From the NCBI GenBank assembly GCA_000403295.2, contig KE159605.1, forward strand, positions 1,459,409 to 1,523,408: a stretch of DNA of 64,000 nucleotides, written 5' to 3'. Under the pieces are notes generated by a model that was not told the origin of the DNA, searched no databases, and was given only the letters and a program-made list of their open reading frames with translations. This DNA comes from Lachnospiraceae bacterium M18-1 (GTDB taxonomy: Bacteria > Bacillota > Clostridia > Lachnospirales > Lachnospiraceae). Below, piece by piece: positions 60,168-64,000 of this stretch. The position numbers were made by a program, and so were the translations under genes. Numbering within the stretch: the first letter of the stretch is position 1; every line of letters begins with the position of its first letter.

Positions 60168-61052
60168 CTACACTTTCTCCTGAATATTCTTGCCGAGGAT
60201 TCCGGCAGGCTTCACAAGGAGCACCACGATCAGCATGCCGAATACGATGGCGTCCGCCATCTGGGAGGAAATGTATGCCTTTCCGAAAATCTCAATGATA
60301 CCCAGCAATATGCCGCCGATCATGGCTCCCGGAATGGAGCCGATCCCGCCGAATACCGCCGCCACAAATGCCTTGATTCCGGGCATAGCGCCTGTATACG
60401 GGGTCAGAGTCGGATAAGCCGAACAGAGCAGCACGCCTGCAATGGCCGCGAGTGCGGAACCGATGGCAAAGGTCAGTGCAATGGTCCCGTTTACATTGAT
60501 CCCCATGAGCTGGGCCGCGCCTTTGTCCTCAGATACTGCCCGCATAGCCTGTCCTGCCTTGGACCGGTTGATGAATAAGGTCAGTCCCACCATGATCACG
60601 ATACATGCCCCGATGGTCATGATGGTCTCCCCGGAAATGGTCAGATCGCCTCCTGCAAGTACCACCGGAGGGACCGGAACAACAGAGGTAAAAGATTTTG
60701 TGTTGGCGCCGAAGATCAGAAGCGCCAGGTTCTGCAGCAGATAGCTGACACCGATCGCGGTGATCAGAACTGCCAGAGGGGAGGCCGCATTCCGCAGGGG
60801 CTTATACGCCACCCGCTCGATCAGCATTCCCAGCACGGTACAGAAAATAACCGCTGCCAGCACCGCCGCGGCGGGAGGAAGCCCTGCGCCGGTCATGGCA
60901 GTCAATACTACATAAGCACCGATCATGATGACATCGCCGTGCGCAAAATTCAGCATCTTCGCGATACCATATACCATCGTATAGCCCAGCGCAATGATCG
61001 CATATACGCTTCCCAGGCTGATACCATTAATCAAATAAGATATAAAACTCAT
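60168..61052 (-). CDS. livH: Branched-chain amino-acid ABC transporter permease LivH
   Basis: A 294-residue permease with about eight membrane segments and LivH motifs GYTMVYGIAKMLNFAHGDVI and GQAMRAVSEDKGAAQLMGIN. The start at ATG 61052 has AGGTGG upstream. A GTG four codons earlier is possible. Second gene of the operon after the binding protein, with 128 bp between. Confidence 0.93.
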   Translation of the reverse strand: MSFISYLINGISLGSVYAIIALGYTMVYGIAKMLNFAHGDVIMIGAYVVLTAMTGAGLPPAAAVLAAVIFCTVLGMLIERVAYKPLRNAASPLAVLITAIGVSYLLQNLALLIFGANTKSFTSVVPVPPVVLAGGDLTISGETIMTIGACIVIMVGLTLFINRSKAGQAMRAVSEDKGAAQLMGINVNGTIALTFAIGSALAAIAGVLLCSAYPTLTPYTGAMPGIKAFVAAVFGGIGSIPGAMIGGILLGIIEIFGKAYISSQMADAIVFGMLIVVLLVKPAGILGKNIQEKV

Positions 61053-61102
61053 AGACCCGTCCACCTGTCTCTCATAGAATAACTAACATGATACAAATAG
61101 AA

Positions 61103-61122
61103 GGCTATCCCGAAAGATAACC
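61103..61122 (-). other. Short stem-loop between livJ and livH
   Basis: GGCTATC and GATAACC pair with one G-T opposition over a 6-nt loop. It may reduce transcription beyond the binding-protein gene, a usual device in transporter operons. The rest of 61053-61180 holds nothing else. Confidence 0.4.
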
Positions 61123-61180
61123 CTCTAACATATCTTGCACCCTTCCGATGGCATGGAAGCCATCTTTTGAAATGTGTCTT

Positions 61181-62416
61181 TTACTCAACTACCGCATAGT
61201 CGCCGTCCGCGATCTTTACTACCATAGGCTCTTTGCTCGGCTCGCCGCTTGCTTCCCAGGTCAGTGCATTTGCAGTCACACCGTCGATGGTGATCTCTGT
61301 CATAGCGGTCTTCATGGCATCGCAGATATCGGATGCGCTCATGTCTGCGGTCACGCCTGCTTTTTCCATAGCTGCCTTGATGGCGTAGATTCCGTCATAC
61401 GCATCTGCCGCAAACTGGTTCGGTGTTCCGCCGTAAGCTTCTTTGAAATCTGTTACAAAGGTCTTGATCGCCTCATCCTCAGAGGTCGGTGTAAACGGAC
61501 TCAGGAACATCAGATCCTGTGCCATGTCCGCATCGAATCCGTCCACGCCCAGGATACCGTCCATGCCGTCGCATCCGAAGAAGATCGGCTCATAGTTGAT
61601 GCCTGCTGCCTGCTGCAGTACAAGCGCTGCCTCGGAATAGTAGAACGGAAGGAATACCAGCTCTGCGCCCGCATCCTTTGCCTTCTGGAGCTGTACGGAG
61701 AAATCAGTCTTGCTTTCTGCCGTAAATGCCTCTGTGGCTACCAGTTCCAGTCCCTGGTTCTTTGCTTCTGCCGCAAATGCCTGATAGATACCTGTGGAGT
61801 ATACGTCGGAGCTGTCATAGATGACCGCAACCTTCGCTGCCAGCTTATTCTCTCCAATATATTTTGCAGATTCCAGTCCCTGCATCGGGTCGGAAAAGCA
61901 TACACGGAATGCATTGTCATACTGCACGCATTCTACAGCAGTTCCGGACGGTGTGAGAAGGAACATGTTGTCGCCCTGCGCCACATCACCGACTGCCACA
62001 CAAGGAGCGGAGGTCACGGTTCCAAGCAGCGCCTGCATGCCCCAGTCCTTCAGGGTGTTGTAAGCATTGACTGCCTTCTCCGCGTCATTCTCGTCATCCT
62101 GGAAATTAAATTCGATCTGGATGCCGCCTATGCCGCCGTCTGCATTGATCTCATTTACTGCCAGTTCCGCACCGTTCTTGACTGCCTCGCCGTAGATTGC
62201 TGCCCCGCCGGTCGTAGGTCCGATCCCGCCGATCTTCAATACCGCGTCGCCGCTTCCTGCATTGCTGCTTCCTGCATCGCTGCTGCTCTCGCTGCCGCTG
62301 TCATTGCTGCTTCCGCTGCTGTCACTGCCGCTGTTACCGCTGCCGCATCCGGCAATCATTCCAACCGTCATGGCTGTTACCATTGCGGCTGACAAAAATT
62401 TCTTCCAATTTCTCAT
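61181..62416 (-). CDS. livJ: Branched-chain amino-acid-binding lipoprotein LivJ
   Basis: A 411-residue substrate-binding lipoprotein. The signal sequence ends in MIAGC (Cys24). A Ser/Gly-rich linker follows, then the periplasmic-binding type I fold (IGGIGPTTGGAAIYGEAVKN, AVIYDSSDVYSTGIYQAF, DAYDGIYAIKAAM). First gene of the livJHMGF operon, with a GGGAGGAAAG site and a strong promoter upstream. Confidence 0.94.
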   Translation of the reverse strand: MRNWKKFLSAAMVTAMTVGMIAGCGSGNSGSDSSGSSNDSGSESSSDAGSSNAGSGDAVLKIGGIGPTTGGAAIYGEAVKNGAELAVNEINADGGIGGIQIEFNFQDDENDAEKAVNAYNTLKDWGMQALLGTVTSAPCVAVGDVAQGDNMFLLTPSGTAVECVQYDNAFRVCFSDPMQGLESAKYIGENKLAAKVAVIYDSSDVYSTGIYQAFAAEAKNQGLELVATEAFTAESKTDFSVQLQKAKDAGAELVFLPFYYSEAALVLQQAAGINYEPIFFGCDGMDGILGVDGFDADMAQDLMFLSPFTPTSEDEAIKTFVTDFKEAYGGTPNQFAADAYDGIYAIKAAMEKAGVTADMSASDICDAMKTAMTEITIDGVTANALTWEASGEPSKEPMVVKIADGDYAVVE

Positions 62417-62436
62417 CTCATCTTTCCTCCCAAAAT

Positions 62437-62454
62437 AACAGAGTACGCTCTGTT
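62437..62454 (-). other. Leader hairpin ahead of livJ
   Basis: AACAGAG and CTCTGTT form a 7-bp stem with a 4-nt loop, followed on the minus strand by ATTTTGGGAGG containing the ribosome site. It may stabilise the transcript. Confidence 0.4.
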
Positions 62455-62469
62455 CTTCTTTTCTCACAA

Positions 62470-62498
62470 ATGATATCGTGGATCGGGGCTTTTGTCAA
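62470..62498 (-). promoter_or_regulatory. Sigma-A promoter of the liv operon
   Basis: On the minus strand TTGACA (62498-62493) and TATCAT (62475-62470) with a 17-bp spacer, about 50 bp before the livJ start. Confidence 0.75.
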
Positions 62499-62518
62499 GT
62501 GTTTAATTTATCCATTCT

Positions 62519-62635
62519 CAGTCACTTCACCCACATAAGCAAAAAATCAAGATGCGCAGCATCGGCAGACGGCTTTGCCGGCTGCTTTTGCGCATGTGAG
62601 TGAAGTGGCTGTGAACAGTAACTACTATTCACACC
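62519..62635. repeat. Long hairpin plus family B arm after the acetyltransferase gene
   Basis: CAGTCACTTCACCCACAT (62519-62536) and ATGTGAGTGAAGTGGCTG (62594-62611) pair at 16 of 18 positions. The inner part holds another stem, GCAGCATCGGCAGACGG/GCCGGCTGC. GTGAACAGTAAC (62611-62622) is the family B arm and forms a second hairpin with TATTCACAC. It begins directly after the stop codon of the gene at 62636. Confidence 0.65.
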
Positions 62636-63100
62636 CTACCAGCCGGATGCCCTTCGGATATACATCCTCGACACCTCCGGCCCGCCGTCTTCCCCGACCA
62701 TACACAAGAAGGTCCAGCCGTAACGCTCATAAAAAGAGGTATGATCCGTGACGAGATAAAGCGTGTCGACTCCTTTTTTCTCCATGTCTGTACAGACGAA
62801 GTTCAGCATTTCACCGGCAATGCCCTGGCGCCGGTATTTTTCCTCAACATATACGGCGCAGACATTGGGTGCCAGATCTTTCCGGTCATGGAAATCATTT
62901 TCTATGACGCCGAGCCCGGCTATGATCTTCTCATCGTCCATCACGAAATACCATTGAGGAACTGCATTTTGTTTTCCAAGGCATTCCTCCATGCTTTCGA
63001 GATATGCTTCCATGGGGATCCCCCACTTTTCATGAAACCACCGCGCGGCCTGCTTTTTCATTTTGGGCCGGTCGATCAAACGAGTTATTTTATATTTCAT
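62636..63100 (-). CDS. GNAT-family N-acetyltransferase
   Basis: A 154-residue acetyltransferase. The acetyl-CoA-binding motif is seen in VCAVYVEEKYRRQGIAGEML (R/Q-x-x-G-x-G/A), followed by LYLVTDHTSFYERYGW. The start at 63100 (MKYKITRLIDRP) has AAAGGAT upstream; a longer frame is less likely. Substrate unknown. The gene lies 54 bp past the P-loop kinase gene on the same strand. Confidence 0.9.
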   Translation of the reverse strand: MKYKITRLIDRPKMKKQAARWFHEKWGIPMEAYLESMEECLGKQNAVPQWYFVMDDEKIIAGLGVIENDFHDRKDLAPNVCAVYVEEKYRRQGIAGEMLNFVCTDMEKKGVDTLYLVTDHTSFYERYGWTFLCMVGEDGGPEVSRMYIRRASGW

Positions 63101-63154
63101 TTTAAATCCTTTCTTATCCTCAGCGGACAATCTGCAGCGTACTGCACTGAATCG

Positions 63155-63673
63155 TTACTTTATTACAATATCGATCTGATACTCCTCATCTATGAGAATA
63201 TAATCAGCATCATAAGCCCGGCACCTCTCCAGGAATCCGGCATTGTCCCTGCAAACGCTTTCTATCGTACAGCTTTCGTCATCCAGCCGCTTTTCCACGG
63301 CATCCGCATATTTTCTGATCTCCCGGAAATGCTTTTCTATGTAGCGGCGGCTCATGACCAGACAGTAAAATTGGATATGCTTCAAGTATTCCGGTGCCAA
63401 ACCTTTTTGCCAGTCAAAGGGAATATAACATCCTTCCACGATCAGATTCTGCTGATTCTCCACCGCCGTTTTGATCATTTCCCGGACGACCGGCCACAGA
63501 TAGTCTGTCAGGGCATCGTCCTCGCTCTCAGGCGTAAGCGTTGTATAGCCGCTGCGGATCAGCCCCATCTTCAGATGATCAATGGAAAGATACGGAAAAT
63601 GATATTGCTCCAGAAGTTTCTGTGCAAGCACTGTTTTTCCTGTGTGGGATGCTCCCGTGATTAAAACGATCAT
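63155..63673 (-). CDS. P-loop kinase-like ATP-binding protein
   Basis: A 172-residue protein with an N-terminal P-loop (MIVLITGASHTGKTVLAQ) and strands and helices of a small-molecule kinase fold (YLSIDHLKMGLIRSG, NLIVEGCYIPFDW). It resembles 2-phosphoglycerate-kinase/adenylylsulfate-kinase-like or zeta-toxin-like P-loop proteins of unknown substrate. The start is placed at 63673 behind GGAGGAG. Probably an operon with the acetyltransferase. Confidence 0.8.
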   Translation of the reverse strand: MIVLITGASHTGKTVLAQKLLEQYHFPYLSIDHLKMGLIRSGYTTLTPESEDDALTDYLWPVVREMIKTAVENQQNLIVEGCYIPFDWQKGLAPEYLKHIQFYCLVMSRRYIEKHFREIRKYADAVEKRLDDESCTIESVCRDNAGFLERCRAYDADYILIDEEYQIDIVIK

Positions 63674-63792
63674 TTCTGCTCCTCCGTCTGTTTCTGCGCG
63701 CAAAAGTTCCAAAATCATGCCATGGTAAGAGTTTGATTCATCACATCCCATGGGCAGTATATCTCTTACTGACCAAAACGATACCCATCATA

Positions 63793-63921
63793 TCACTCGC
63801 GCAGTTCATCGAATTTTTCTTCCAGATTGTAATAGCAAAGTATTTGTCTTAAACACCTCCTGAAATCACCAAAAAATTCCACCCCTATGGGGAGGTGCTC
63901 CAGTAACAATATCCAGCCCAT
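63793..63921 (-). CDS. Putative 42-residue protein near the window end
   Basis: A short frame opening MGWILLLEHLPIGVEFFGDF and ending YNLEEKFDELRE, with AAGG 9 nt upstream of the ATG. Composition looks coding (hydrophobic start, charged tail), but length is short, and a repeat (63938-63957) lies just upstream. It may be a truncated gene end. I recognise no family. Confidence 0.35.
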   Translation of the reverse strand: MGWILLLEHLPIGVEFFGDFRRCLRQILCYYNLEEKFDELRE

Positions 63922-63937
63922 TTTAAGTCGCCTTCAG

Positions 63938-63960
63938 CTAGAGCGTGTTTGAAAATTGCT
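63938..63960. repeat. Repeat motif shared with 1046-1065, cut by the window edge context
   Basis: CTAGAGCGTGTTTGAAAATT (63938-63957) matches CTAGCGCATGTTTGAAAATT near position 1046 except at two bases. It is probably part of another family A copy extending past the window end. Confidence 0.5.
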
Positions 63961-64000
63961 TTCTCTACAATATCTAATCCAGTAAACCAATACCCCCAAC

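Noticed and set aside
61148..62392. Plus-strand frame opposite livJ
   Set aside because: Cys-rich low-complexity translation that mirrors the binding-protein gene.

Overview
The window is chromosomal DNA of a Gram-positive anaerobe of the Clostridia, most likely a Lachnospiraceae (Clostridium cluster XIVa) gut commensal. This is inferred from strong AGGAGG-type ribosome binding sites, AgrBD/LytTR/GHKL signalling genes, a YesMN-regulated sugar transporter, GH43/GH5/GH13 enzymes, a Liv transporter, a 2-hydroxyacyl-CoA dehydratase-type cluster, and IS1182 and IS91 elements. Most genes lie on the minus strand. I recognised no rRNA, tRNA or CRISPR array.

Layout. 1-4.6 kb: the start of a BceA-type ABC ATPase cut by the window edge, a LytTR response regulator with its GHKL kinase, and an ABC-2 exporter pair. 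4.9-12.7 kb: a co-oriented peptide quorum-sensing and secretion module. In transcription order it has a 20-codon ORF with a strong ribosome site, a secreted DUF2712-like protein, a lipoprotein, two permeases, an ATPase, a membrane-anchored protein, AgrB, an AgrA-like regulator, an AgrC-like kinase, a 53-residue AgrD-like peptide and a small unknown protein, ending in a clear terminator. 12.7-13.5 kb: a gene-poor, highly structured stretch holding a duplicated scrap of an ABC ATPase. 13.5-18.5 kb: a MacB/FtsX-type exporter whose first gene fuses a MerR DNA-binding domain to an FtsX permease and lies behind a promoter with a 19-bp spacer. 18.5-23.1 kb: mobile and decaying DNA (an orphan RelB/DinJ antitoxin, a complete IS1182 element, an Rpn-type nuclease and an epimerase remnant). 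23.2-28.7 kb: a SWIM protein with a SNF2 helicase, and an ABC-F protein behind a leader terminator. 28.7-37.2 kb: an alpha-glucoside uptake and hydrolysis locus. 37.3-44.3 kb: adenosine deaminase, a Nudix hydrolase, and a GH43/GPH-transporter/AraC/GH5 hemicellulose locus.

44.5-54.4 kb: the most intriguing metabolic cluster. A CooC-like ATPase, two HgdB-family subunits, their ATP-dependent activase, a small membrane protein, a cysteine-motif protein, a large Fe-S/FAD/NAD(P)H oxidoreductase and a HypA-like metallochaperone are all co-oriented, with a divergent GntR regulator. One HgdB-like gene is split by a frameshift exactly at a run of ten T. 54.5-64 kb: a TRIC channel, an IS91-like element, a cytidylate-kinase-like protein, a complete branched-chain amino-acid (Liv) transporter, a GNAT acetyltransferase and a P-loop kinase.

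Two dispersed palindromic repeat families run through intergenic DNA. One is about 100 bp with 16-bp terminal inverted repeats. The other is a family of hairpins whose outer arms read GTTACTGT/ACAGTAAC. Both sit at gene 3' ends, and in several cases they supply the last codons and stop codon of the gene.
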